From: Amycolatopsis balhimycina FH 1894
GTDB lineage: Bacteria; Actinomycetota; Actinomycetes; Mycobacteriales; Pseudonocardiaceae
Direction: 5' to 3'
DNA: 64,000 nt
NCBI RefSeq assembly: GCF_000384295.1
Contig: NZ_KB913037.1
Span: 3,644,649 to 3,708,648 of the forward strand
Shown: positions 18,192-26,828 of the stretch, piece after piece
Numbering within the stretch: the stretch's first letter is position 1
Layout of the letters: each line of letters begins with the position of its first letter
Notes under the pieces: generated by a model
The model's input: the letters and a program-made list of their open reading frames with translations, nothing else
Told to the model about the DNA's origin: nothing
Databases searched by the model: none
Translations under genes and position numbers: made by a program

Positions 18192-19085
18192 TCACCCACC
18201 GTCGATGAGCACGGCAAGCGCGGCGACTTGGCGGGATTCCGGCTCCAGCAGCCGGATCACGTCCAGAAGGTCGGCGAGACCGCGAGTGAACCGCCGGCAC
18301 GTCCTTGCCAGCGCGATCACGTGGAGCCGGTCTTCCGCATGGTAGGGAACGATGTCCGCGATATCCCGGCGGGGGAACAGTTCCAGCAGGAGCCTGCGGC
18401 TTTCCGAACCGCGGACGCACGGCACTGCCAGCAACGCCTCCACCAAGGCCGGCAAGGCCGGGCCCGTCGCCGTTGACAGCAATTCCCGAACCGGGAACCC
18501 GATTACGGCGGGGCCGAACAAACGCAGCCAGGCTTCCGTCGTCGTTTCGCTGAAGGAAACCTGAATCCGGCGGTAGGGCGGGACGTCCGCCGCCGAACCG
18601 GCCCGCACGACGTCCTTGTAGAACGAATCCGACAGGATCAGCGCCAGCGCGGCACCCGAGTGTTTCAGTACCTTCTTCGTCTCGGACGCCTCCGCCAAAC
18701 GCAAGGTGTGAGTGGCCGCGTCCACGACCTCGCCGTGACGCCCCGAGCAAACTTCCCCGGCGTGGAATGCCGCGCGCAACTGCACGTGCATTCGTTCGGC
18801 GTGCACGGCGTTGTAGCGCTGCACCCCGGCCAGCATGCAGTCGGGTAGACAAGCCAGCAGATCCGTCCTCGCCACCTGGTCGGGCAGCTGGATCACTACG
18901 CCCTCGCCGGTGTTCTTCGGAAAAAGGACATGCCAGGGAACGTCGGCGTTCACGAACGATGTTCGCAGCAGTTCCCAGAAACCCTCGTGCTCGACCAGGG
19001 GGTGCGCCGCGCGCCCGGAGTCGGCGCGACCGACGGTGTCCAGTGCCACGATCGTCTTGTGGTGTGCGGCCGAGTCCATGGGCAT
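18192..19085 (-). CDS. Nucleotide-cyclase-like protein with C-terminal adaptor domain, cassette A
   Basis: The 297-residue protein begins with a class III nucleotide-cyclase-like fold (about 8-200): KTIVALDTVG carries a candidate first metal Asp. LFPKNTGEGVVIQ matches the second metal segment but has Glu where cyclases and the cassette B copy have Asp, and AAFHAGEV follows. The last ~85 residues (VEALLAVPCVRGSESRRLLL onward) are a helical module like the effector-associated adaptor domains, matching the one at the start of the VMAP protein. This suggests that the two proteins join through like-with-like adaptor contacts. It may sense rather than make a nucleotide. Start: ATG 19085 or 19079, after GGGGAGG. 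Confidence 0.7.
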   Translation of the reverse strand: MPMDSAAHHKTIVALDTVGRADSGRAAHPLVEHEGFWELLRTSFVNADVPWHVLFPKNTGEGVVIQLPDQVARTDLLACLPDCMLAGVQRYNAVHAERMHVQLRAAFHAGEVCSGRHGEVVDAATHTLRLAEASETKKVLKHSGAALALILSDSFYKDVVRAGSAADVPPYRRIQVSFSETTTEAWLRLFGPAVIGFPVRELLSTATGPALPALVEALLAVPCVRGSESRRLLLELFPRRDIADIVPYHAEDRLHVIALARTCRRFTRGLADLLDVIRLLEPESRQVAALAVLIDGG

Positions 19086-19114
19086 CGACCCTCCCCGAGT
19101 TCGCGGCGCCCACC

Positions 19115-19120
19115 ATTGTC
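19115..19120 (-). promoter_or_regulatory. Candidate -10 box of cyclase-like gene A
   Basis: GACAAT on the minus strand lies 29 bases before the start codon. The same hexamer, flanked by GG..GACAATG-like bases, lies 27 bases before the paralogue at 29319. The rest of the 209-base gap to the cassette B peptide shows no gene. Confidence 0.35.
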
Positions 19121-19294
19121 ACAGGTCAACGCGCTCCTCGCCACGCTTGCGGCAAGGCGGCCGATCGCGGCGGGCAGCCCGGCTCGTTTCACCCTGACGG
19201 CACACGACATCCGTCCCTGTCGCATCGGCCGGAAATGCGGGATGATGCGAAGCGGGCCGACGGGGTCCGTTCTCCCTGCGAAAGGGGAATGGTG

Positions 19295-19489
19295 ATGCAG
19301 CACGTACCACGCTCGGACGGGGAAGCCGGAATCGCATCGGAGCTCATCGACCTCGGCGAGGTACCACTCGCCCGCCTGCGCACCTTGGACGGCCACGAAT
19401 TGCGGAGCGCACTACGGCACGCAGCCGAGCGGGTTTCCTCCATCCCCGTCACAGCAAGTGGCAGTGGAGGCGCCCGGCGGGTCGATTGA
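19295..19489 (+). CDS. FxSxx-like RiPP precursor peptide, cassette B
   Basis: A 64-residue peptide, the paralogue of the one at 9199. The leader has ELIDLGEVPLARLRTLDGHE and ALRHAAER, closer to classical FxSxx leaders (VPL-x-x-LR-x-LD) than cassette A. The tail is IPVTASGSGGARRVD, one residue shorter than in A and again ending Arg-Val-Asp. In-frame starts exist at 19289 (ATG), 19292 (GTG) and 19295 (ATG). I chose 19295 because AAAGGGG then has a normal spacing of 7 bases and the length equals that of the paralogue. The HExxH gene follows within two bases or overlaps. Confidence 0.72.
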   Translation: MQHVPRSDGEAGIASELIDLGEVPLARLRTLDGHELRSALRHAAERVSSIPVTASGSGGARRVD

Positions 19490-19491
19490 CC

Positions 19492-21300
19492 GTGACTTCG
19501 GAGGAACTGTCCCCCCATCGCCTGTCGTGGGCTGATTTCGACGCGTTCGCCCGCGGACGCGGTAGCCGCGCCTCGGTACGCCGGCTACGCGCGGCCGAGC
19601 GGAGCAGACGGCTGCTCCTCTTGAGAGGAATCATCGACCAGGCCGCCAAATCACCGGATCTTTCCGGGTCACTCCCCTCTCCCGAATCGGCGTGGGAGCT
19701 GCTCGCCCGGATTCAAGAACTGGCTCCCGCCGCGGTCGAAACGATCCTTGCTCACCCCTACACCGGAACCTGGGCCGGTTACACCACGCGATTGTGCCGC
19801 CAGGACGTGACCGGCGTCTGCCCGTTCTGGGTCCACCTCGGCCACGTGCACTGCCTGGCCGCGGCGGCTGCTGTGCACGCCGGCGCCGACTTCGAAGCCG
19901 AACTTCCCATCTGGCAGGGGAACGTGTCACTGCCGACGCTCGGTATGGTCCGGCTCCGCACAGGTGAGGCGTTCGGGGTGGCACAGGTTTCCGGCGGGAG
20001 TGGCGGCGTCTTCTTTCGGAACCGGCACACCGAGGTCCGCCTGCCGGACGACTTGAGCGTCGAAACCGCGGGCTGGCAACCAGTCCGCCGAGTCACGAGC
20101 TGGTGCGGTGACCGGCGGCTTTCGATCAGGCTCGACGACGTGGATCCCTATCGCGGGCTGTATGAACCGATTCCCCCCAGGCGTCTCACGGCACTGGAGG
20201 TCGAGTCCTGGCGAACTGTCGTCGACGGCGCGTGGCAGCTGCTGGCGACCCACCTGCCGGGTTTGGCCGAGACGTTGCCGGTCGGTCTCGAATCGCTGGT
20301 GCCGGCCCCGGCGGTAGCCTTCCGGCTGCCGAGTGCGTCGACGGGGGAAGCGTTCGGCAGCGCGATCGTCGCCTACGGCACGGACCCCGAGCCACTCGCG
20401 GCCGCACTCGTCCACGAGTTCCACCACATCCGGCTCGGCGGCGTGCAGCACCTCGCCACCTTGCACGACGACGATCGCCGGGAACGGCTGTACGCACCTT
20501 GGCGGGACGATCCCCGGCCCATCGGCGGCGTGCTGCACGGGATCTACGCGTTCTTCGGGGTCACCGCGTTCTGGCGGGCGTTGTCGGCTGCCGAGCCGGC
20601 CCATGAGCTGGCTGCCTTCGAGTTCGCGCTGTGGCGTACCGCGGTCTGGCGCACCCTGCGCGCGGTGCACGAAGACGAAAGCCTCACTCCCACCGGACGT
20701 AGGTTCCTCGACGGGATCGCGGCCGAGCTGGCACCGTGGCGGGAGGAACCGGTGCCCGCCGAACCGGCCGCGTGGGCGACGACGGCGGCGCTCGACCACT
20801 ACGCGACCTGGCGCCTCCGTCACCTGCGCCCGGACGCACGGACTGTCTCGGCCCTCGCCGACGCTTGGCGCCGCGGGGAGTCGTGGCCCAATCTCGGCCG
20901 GTTGCCCGAACCACGCATGCCGACTCCTGTCCCGGACGGTGGCTGGGCCGACACCCGGACCGACCTGATCCGGCTGCGGCTGGGCCGGGACCGGAAATCG
21001 TTCGGCGACAACGGCCCCATGGTCCCCGGGGTGACAAGCGCAGATCTGGCGTTGGTGGCCGGTACCCATGAACAGGCAGCGGACGGCTACCGGGACCTGC
21101 TGGCCGTGGACCCCGACGTCCCGTCCGCGCTGGTCGGTCTCGGGCTCGCCTTGGCGGCGCACGCCACCGGCCCCGCGGCACGTGCCCTGCTGCACCGTCC
21201 GGAACTGGTCCGGGCAGTGCACCGCGAACTCCGCACGAACACCGACTCGACACCGGCAGTCGAGGTCATCGCCGGGTGGATCGGCCGGTTCACCCACTGA
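19492..21300 (+). CDS. HExxH-type peptide-modification enzyme, cassette B
   Basis: The 602-residue paralogue of the cassette A enzyme. The metal site is LVHEFHHIRLGG (His308, Glu309, His312), followed by YAPWRDDPRPIGGVLHGIYA and FGVTAFWRAL. The substrate-side segments GNVSLPTLGMVRL and LDDVDPYRGLYEPIPPRRL match FxsB C-terminal parts. The C-terminus again looks TPR-like (ADGYRDLLAVDPDVPSALVG). GTG 19492 is used because the context TTGACCGTG mirrors CTGACCGTG in A; a TTG at 19486 that overlaps the peptide stop is the alternative. No radical SAM motif (CxxxCxxC) is present. Confidence 0.8.
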   Translation: MTSEELSPHRLSWADFDAFARGRGSRASVRRLRAAERSRRLLLLRGIIDQAAKSPDLSGSLPSPESAWELLARIQELAPAAVETILAHPYTGTWAGYTTRLCRQDVTGVCPFWVHLGHVHCLAAAAAVHAGADFEAELPIWQGNVSLPTLGMVRLRTGEAFGVAQVSGGSGGVFFRNRHTEVRLPDDLSVETAGWQPVRRVTSWCGDRRLSIRLDDVDPYRGLYEPIPPRRLTALEVESWRTVVDGAWQLLATHLPGLAETLPVGLESLVPAPAVAFRLPSASTGEAFGSAIVAYGTDPEPLAAALVHEFHHIRLGGVQHLATLHDDDRRERLYAPWRDDPRPIGGVLHGIYAFFGVTAFWRALSAAEPAHELAAFEFALWRTAVWRTLRAVHEDESLTPTGRRFLDGIAAELAPWREEPVPAEPAAWATTAALDHYATWRLRHLRPDARTVSALADAWRRGESWPNLGRLPEPRMPTPVPDGGWADTRTDLIRLRLGRDRKSFGDNGPMVPGVTSADLALVAGTHEQAADGYRDLLAVDPDVPSALVGLGLALAAHATGPAARALLHRPELVRAVHRELRTNTDSTPAVEVIAGWIGRFTH

Positions 21301-21307
21301 TCGAAAG

Positions 21308-24300
21308 CTACAGCGGCATCGGGTCGATGTCGCAGTCGGCGCGGACTTCCTTCGACGCCGCGATCGTGCCGGGATGCGCTTCGCCGAGAACGTGCCGGTA
21401 GCGGCTCATGACGTCCTCGTACAGCTCGTCCGCCTCTTCGCTCCGGCCGAGCGTCCTGAGGTCCAGTGACCGGTTGAGCTGGACTGCCAGCGTTGTCGGA
21501 TGGTCTTCGCCGAGGACCCGGCGTGAACGGTCCAGCAGCTCCGCGTCACGCTCGGCGGCCTCTTCGACGCGATCCAGTGCCGCGAGGTCACTCGCGACGT
21601 CGATCGCGCACACGATCGTGTGCGGATGATCCTCGCCCAGCTGTATCCGGAACTCCTCCAACGACCGCTCGTCCAGCACCCGCGCACTCGACGGATCGCC
21701 GGACAGCCGCAGCGTCACCCCGAGGTCGAGCGCCGCGGAGAGAGTGTGCGGGTGCTTTTCTCCGAGGTTTTCACGATAGAGATCGAAGACCTCCTCCCCC
21801 AGTTCACGGGCCCTGGCGAAGTCGTGAGCGTGCCGCAGGTCGATCGAATACCCGAGAGCACACGCCAGTGCGTTCGGGTGTTTGTCGCCGTACCGGATCC
21901 GGAACCGGCGGAGTGCGTCCTCGGAGATCTTGCGGGCCTCGTCGTGATCGCCGTCCTTCCGGCACGCGACCGCGAGGTGATACTTGCGGCGGAGGGTGCT
22001 GATGCTGTCCTCGCCGTACAGCTGCTCGACCCGATCGGTGATCTGCTGCTGTTCGATCCTCGCCCACGGGTAGTCGCCCAGCTCGCGCCGGGCGATCACC
22101 ATCAAGACCTGCATCGTGACAGTCGACGCGTTGTCGTAGCCGAAGACCTCCACGCACCGGCGGTAGGTCTCCGCGGCCAGTTCGTTCGCCTGCCCGTACT
22201 TCCCAACCAGGAGTAACGCCGCGACATAGTCGTTGGCTGCACTCAGCGTGAGCGGGTCGTCGTTCCCGAACAAGCCACGCGCCTTGACGAAGATCTCTTC
22301 GTTCCGCTGGGCAGCTTCCGCGAAGTCACCTCTCGTCTTCAAGATCAGCGCGTAGGTCAGTGCGGCGTTGAGCGTCTCTTCCCGGTCGGCACCGATCGAC
22401 TCCCGGTAACGGTCGTAAGTAGCCTTGCTGATTTGCTCCGCGTCGGCGTAGCGCCCCACTGCCCACAGGTAGAACGCCAGCCGCTCGGAAGCCTCCAGCT
22501 CCTGCATCGGCGGGTCTTCGATGGGTGCTTCACCCCTGCCATGCCGTTCGAGCCGATCCCGCTCCCACGCCCGCACCGCGCGTTCCGCGAGCGTGACCGC
22601 GCCCTCGTGGTCCCCCCAGTGGTAGAGGAACTGCATCAGGTTGATCACCAGCTGCCGCACCCACTGGTCCGTGCACTCGATCAGCTCGGCGTCGTAGATG
22701 TGGGGCAGCACTTCCTGGTAGCGCTGCCACTGACGGGGTGATCCCGGGTCTCTCGGGTCGAGGTTCGCCAGCAGCTCGTGTGCGCCGTGGCGCATTTCGT
22801 TGCGCTGCTGCTCCGTCATGCGGTTCCGGAGGACCAACTGCACGAGCCGGTGCAGCAGAATGGTGTCGGTCCGGTGGTCGATCTTCGCGAGGCCAAACCG
22901 GTTGATGTCGCGAACAGCGCGGCCCAGCTTGATCGGATCACGCAGTGCGAAGTCGAGTTCTGGCGACACCGTGAGCCCGCGGACTCCGGCGAACAAGCTG
23001 CGCGACACCGGTTCGGGCGCGAAGAACGCGCAGACCTGCAACAACTGGTGCGCGGCCGGGCTGCTCACACTCAGCTGGTCGAACGATACGTTCCACGCCG
23101 CCGCGACCGAAGTCTCATAGTCCTGCGGATTCGAGGTGTCAAGGATCTCCGCAACCTTCTCGTCGAACAGCCGGAGGTATTCCCTGGCGGTCATCCCGGT
23201 CTCGGCAAGCCATGCCGCCGCCTGCTCGATGGCCAGCGGCAGGTCGCCCAGCTTCTCGGAGATGCGATCGGCGTCCGTGTCATCCAATTGGGGGCCGCGC
23301 CGGCTCAGCAGCATCTTGCTTTCGCTGCGCTCGAACACGGCCACCTCCAGAGGACGCGCCATGGCCGACCAGTTCGGGTTGCGCGATGTCACCAAGATGT
23401 CCCCTGGACCGCCGACCGGGAAGAAGGGCCGGACCATGTCCGGGTCTTCCGCCGAGTCGAAAACCAGCAGCCATCGCCGGTACGGCCGGCCGAGCCGCAG
23501 CGCTTCCTTCACCGCGGGCACCGCGGTGTTGGCCTCGGACGCCCCCGGCAGGCGGAGGTGCTGGGCCAGCTCCGTGAGCGACGCGTGGATCTGGGTCGGC
23601 CGCGTGGCCTGGATCCACCAGACGATGTCGTAGTCCTGCAGGTGCCGGTAGATGTACTCGGTGGCCATCTGGGTCTTGCCGATGCCACCCATCCCGTGCA
23701 AAGCGGCAGGCAGGACGGCCGTCGTGCCCGCACCCAGTTTTTCACTCAACTGGGCCAGTAGTTCGCCACGACCGGTGAAATTGGGGTTGGGGGGTGGAAT
23801 TGCACCCCAGATCGGGGGTACCTCTTCACCCGAACGCCGTACTTGACGTGAGGTAGACGCGCCGACACTGGCCACCACGCTCGCCTTCTCGGCGGTGACC
23901 GGCTTTTCACCGGTTGAAGCTAGTTCCACCGGCTCTTGACTCCCCTGGTCCGCAGTTGTCTCGCCAGGGGTCCCTGTGAGCTCCCCAGCCAATACCTCAC
24001 TCACGCGCGCCACATTATCGCCGCCGACTTTACTCGGTTCGGCGGCCCATGCAAACTGATCCAGTCGATCCGGCCTTGCTAGTCTTCCTCGTTTTGCCAG
24101 TCTGCTCAGCCGGTCGGCTCTGGAGAGGTACGGGCCCGACAGGGCACTCATCACGTCTCGTTCGAGAGCTATCTCCTCACTCGTCGCCGTCTCGGGTTCC
24201 GGGTCCGGTGTCGAATCGGGATCCACGAGAGCCGCCTGGAGCCTTGCCAGCACAGGGTTCTGGCCGCCGATCCGCCGCGACGCCACACGGACCGCATGGG

Positions 24301-25768
24301 CAGTATCCGACCTTCGTGCCCCGCTGAGCAAGACCCTCCTCGTCTGGCCGGAAAATTCCCATGGCGTCGTCCTCTCCCATGGTTGCCGGGTCCCGTCGTT
24401 TTGGAGCAACCCGCTTGTGAATACCTCGATCAGGTGATCGGGACCTGATCCTGGGAGCATTTCCTCCTGCACCGCCGACGCCACTTCGATATCGACCGGA
24501 ACCGCCGCCAAGAGCGTGACCAGCCGAAATGCCGATGGCGAAGCTCGGCTGTGAAAATCTCTCACCCGATCCTGAGCGGTGACCTCATTCTTCGACGGCT
24601 CCGGATTGTCACTCGATTCAGGGACAGATACCGCCGGACGGTCGCGAACCACCATGACCGAGCATTTCCGCGGCTCGTCCGCTCGGCCGGTGACGACCTC
24701 CGCCCACCTGCGGAACCAGCGTTCCTCCAGTTCCAGCACGGGGACCGCGATCGAGTCCCCGGTCAGTTCCGCTCGCTCGAGACCGTCGGACAGCAGGTCG
24801 GTCAGGCGGACCCGGTACGAGTCGTTGGGCCGGACCGGACCCTTCGTCGTGATTTCGGCGTTCTGAGCGTCGACGCCCCCTCGTACCCACAGCCGCCTCG
24901 GCAGCAGGTGGACGATCGCGACCGGGACCTTGCGGCCCCAGCGGGCGATCAGCGGCTGCACCAGATCCCGGTGCCAGGCATCACTGATCCCGTCCGTCAG
25001 CACGAGCATCACGCGGCGCCCGGAGGAGCCGACGGGCTCGCCCGCGCCCCGCACGGGGCTTTCCGGGGTTCCGCCGCGCAGCACCGGCTCCAGGACCATG
25101 CCGCCTTCGGCTCGCCCGGCCTTCCCCGTCTCCAGGAGCCGCACCTGGACCGACCGGAAGACGCCGAGCCGCCGCTGGCACAGCGTCACGAACGCCGCGA
25201 CGGTCGGCGCCCACAGCGCCATCGACGGCGCCTGTTCGACCACGAGCGTCAGGTCCAGCCACGGCTGCCGCTTCCGCTTGGTGACCGGGAGCCACATCCC
25301 CGCTTCGGCGCTGGCCTCGGCGGTCTGCTCCTCGTCGAGCTCGACGTCCTCCGGGCGTGTCGAAGGCACCTTGCGTTTGAAGGCCCGGAAGGCGCGCACG
25401 AGCCTGCCGATGTCGGGCAACGGCGAAGCGGCGCCAGGCGTCGGCGCTCCCTCCCTTCCCGGCAGGCCGCCCGCGGCCGGGGCACCCTGGCCGGTCCCGG
25501 TCCCGGTCCCGGTCCGGATCGGGTCGGATTCGGGCAGTTCGGGCAGTTCAGGCGGGGGCCCGACTCCGGCGTGCTCGGGTTCCTCCATCGGAGGAGGATG
25601 CGCCCGGCCGATCTCGAGCGGCTCGGGGCGGCGTGGAGACAGGGGTGGCTCCGCGGGAGGCGGTGGCTCGGTCGTGTTCGCGGCGATGGCGGCCATCAGC
25701 CACAAGCCGTCGGCAACCTCCCGCGCTGTCAGGTCGTGGTCCTCCGGACCTCCCGGGGTGCCCGGCAT
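21308..25768 (-). CDS. vWA-like / NB-ARC / TPR protein of FxSxx system type, cassette B
   Basis: The 1486-residue paralogue of the protein at 11209. Order: short helical start (LTAREVADGLWLMAAIAANT), Pro/Gly-rich linker with a GTGTGTGQG run, vWA-like domain (LDLTLVVEQAPSMALW, near 190), a long linker, NB-ARC opening PPIWGAIPPPNPNFTGRGEL with P-loop GMGGIGKT (Lys698), ILVTSRN, then TPRs to the shared end DCDIDPMPL. The MIDAS-like DxSxS is gone here (EQAPS), so metal binding by the vWA is unlikely. The coding stretch at about 23820-24640 is visibly less GC-rich than the rest and corresponds to the poorly conserved linker. Confidence 0.85.
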   Translation of the reverse strand: MPGTPGGPEDHDLTAREVADGLWLMAAIAANTTEPPPPAEPPLSPRRPEPLEIGRAHPPPMEEPEHAGVGPPPELPELPESDPIRTGTGTGTGQGAPAAGGLPGREGAPTPGAASPLPDIGRLVRAFRAFKRKVPSTRPEDVELDEEQTAEASAEAGMWLPVTKRKRQPWLDLTLVVEQAPSMALWAPTVAAFVTLCQRRLGVFRSVQVRLLETGKAGRAEGGMVLEPVLRGGTPESPVRGAGEPVGSSGRRVMLVLTDGISDAWHRDLVQPLIARWGRKVPVAIVHLLPRRLWVRGGVDAQNAEITTKGPVRPNDSYRVRLTDLLSDGLERAELTGDSIAVPVLELEERWFRRWAEVVTGRADEPRKCSVMVVRDRPAVSVPESSDNPEPSKNEVTAQDRVRDFHSRASPSAFRLVTLLAAVPVDIEVASAVQEEMLPGSGPDHLIEVFTSGLLQNDGTRQPWERTTPWEFSGQTRRVLLSGARRSDTAHAVRVASRRIGGQNPVLARLQAALVDPDSTPDPEPETATSEEIALERDVMSALSGPYLSRADRLSRLAKRGRLARPDRLDQFAWAAEPSKVGGDNVARVSEVLAGELTGTPGETTADQGSQEPVELASTGEKPVTAEKASVVASVGASTSRQVRRSGEEVPPIWGAIPPPNPNFTGRGELLAQLSEKLGAGTTAVLPAALHGMGGIGKTQMATEYIYRHLQDYDIVWWIQATRPTQIHASLTELAQHLRLPGASEANTAVPAVKEALRLGRPYRRWLLVFDSAEDPDMVRPFFPVGGPGDILVTSRNPNWSAMARPLEVAVFERSESKMLLSRRGPQLDDTDADRISEKLGDLPLAIEQAAAWLAETGMTAREYLRLFDEKVAEILDTSNPQDYETSVAAAWNVSFDQLSVSSPAAHQLLQVCAFFAPEPVSRSLFAGVRGLTVSPELDFALRDPIKLGRAVRDINRFGLAKIDHRTDTILLHRLVQLVLRNRMTEQQRNEMRHGAHELLANLDPRDPGSPRQWQRYQEVLPHIYDAELIECTDQWVRQLVINLMQFLYHWGDHEGAVTLAERAVRAWERDRLERHGRGEAPIEDPPMQELEASERLAFYLWAVGRYADAEQISKATYDRYRESIGADREETLNAALTYALILKTRGDFAEAAQRNEEIFVKARGLFGNDDPLTLSAANDYVAALLLVGKYGQANELAAETYRRCVEVFGYDNASTVTMQVLMVIARRELGDYPWARIEQQQITDRVEQLYGEDSISTLRRKYHLAVACRKDGDHDEARKISEDALRRFRIRYGDKHPNALACALGYSIDLRHAHDFARARELGEEVFDLYRENLGEKHPHTLSAALDLGVTLRLSGDPSSARVLDERSLEEFRIQLGEDHPHTIVCAIDVASDLAALDRVEEAAERDAELLDRSRRVLGEDHPTTLAVQLNRSLDLRTLGRSEEADELYEDVMSRYRHVLGEAHPGTIAASKEVRADCDIDPMPL

Positions 25769-25769
25769 T

Positions 25770-26828
25770 TCAGTGGCCCTGCTGGTTCAGCTGCTGCCAC
25801 AGCGCCTCGACCAGCAACGGCCAGCCGGGGTCGTCGGGTTGGTAGGCGCCGGAGGTCGCCAGGAAGATCGCGTCGAGCAGCTTGTCCGCCGGCAGTCCGC
25901 CGACCGCCGCGCGCCGCGCGACGAAGTCCTCGATGAGCACTCCGCGCTGCCGCGGGTCGAGTGTGTGCGCGGCGACGATGGCGGCGAGCTGCGCCGGGGT
26001 CGGGTCCTTCATCTCCAGGCGCAGGCAGCGGCGCAGGAAGGCGGGCGGGAAGTCCCGCTCCCCGTTGCTGGTGATGACGACTACGGGGAACGCCGAGCAG
26101 CGGACGACGCCGTTCTCGATCTCGGCGGTGTAGCCGGGATCGGCCGTGAACACTTCGGCCACCGGCGACTGGCGGGCGTCCCGCGCGAGCTCCGGGATGA
26201 GGAATTCGCCGTCCTCGAAGATCGAGAGCAGATCGTGGGGCAGATCGGATTCGGCCTTGTCGAGCTCGTCGACCAGGAGCACCCGCGGCAGGCGGCGCGG
26301 CAAGAACGCGGTTCCCAGCTCGCGCAACCGGACGAAGTCGCCGATGGGTGGTTCCTCCGCGCCGGTCTCCACCGGGCCGGCGCGGAGCGCCGCCGACGCC
26401 TGCACCCGTCCGATGGCGTCGTAGTCGTACAACCCGGAATTCAGGGTGGTCTGCGAAGTGATCGACCAACGGAGCACCCGGCCGAGGCGCAGTTCGCGGG
26501 AGATCCGGTAGGCCAGGCTCGACTTGCCGCTGCCGGGTTTCCCGGTCACCAAGAGGGGACGGCGCAGGTACAGGGCGGCGTTGACCATGTCGACTTCGGT
26601 GCGGTTGGCGTGCCCGGCGGTGAAGCTCAGTTGCACGCCCAAGCGCCGGTCGGTCTCGGCGTCGTCCTGCGGCACGTCGGCGCCGAGCGGTTCGCCGTCC
26701 CGCCGGAAGTCACGCCACGGCGGCGGCGGGGGGAGCCGATCGGCCAGGTGCGTGTCCTGCAGGGGGTGCCCGGTGCCCCGGTAAATCCACCACTCCGGCG
26801 TGCGGTCAGGAAGCTCGGTCGTGCTCAT
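25770..26828 (-). CDS. MoxR-like AAA+ ATPase, cassette B
   Basis: The 352-residue paralogue of the protein at 15497. The tag PEWWIYRGTGHPLQDTHLAD is followed by Walker A TGKPGSGKSS (Lys102, the same number as in A), Walker B VLLVDELDKAESDLP and VVITSNGERDFPPAFLRR. I set the start at MSTTELPDR (26828) and not the longer 26864. AGGAGG stands just upstream, and the start then overlaps the VMAP gene by 23 bases exactly as in cassette A. Likely partner of the vWA-like region encoded next, one base away. Confidence 0.88.
   Translation of the reverse strand: MSTTELPDRTPEWWIYRGTGHPLQDTHLADRLPPPPPWRDFRRDGEPLGADVPQDDAETDRRLGVQLSFTAGHANRTEVDMVNAALYLRRPLLVTGKPGSGKSSLAYRISRELRLGRVLRWSITSQTTLNSGLYDYDAIGRVQASAALRAGPVETGAEEPPIGDFVRLRELGTAFLPRRLPRVLLVDELDKAESDLPHDLLSIFEDGEFLIPELARDARQSPVAEVFTADPGYTAEIENGVVRCSAFPVVVITSNGERDFPPAFLRRCLRLEMKDPTPAQLAAIVAAHTLDPRQRGVLIEDFVARRAAVGGLPADKLLDAIFLATSGAYQPDDPGWPLLVEALWQQLNQQGH

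Noticed and set aside
9415-21300. HExxH proteins as ordinary zinc proteases
   Set aside because: The surrounding residues (YAPWR-DPRP, LHG-YA-FGV-FWR) match the C-terminal part of FxSxx maturases and not a peptidase family; they follow peptide genes directly. Protease action is not excluded but is not the best reading.
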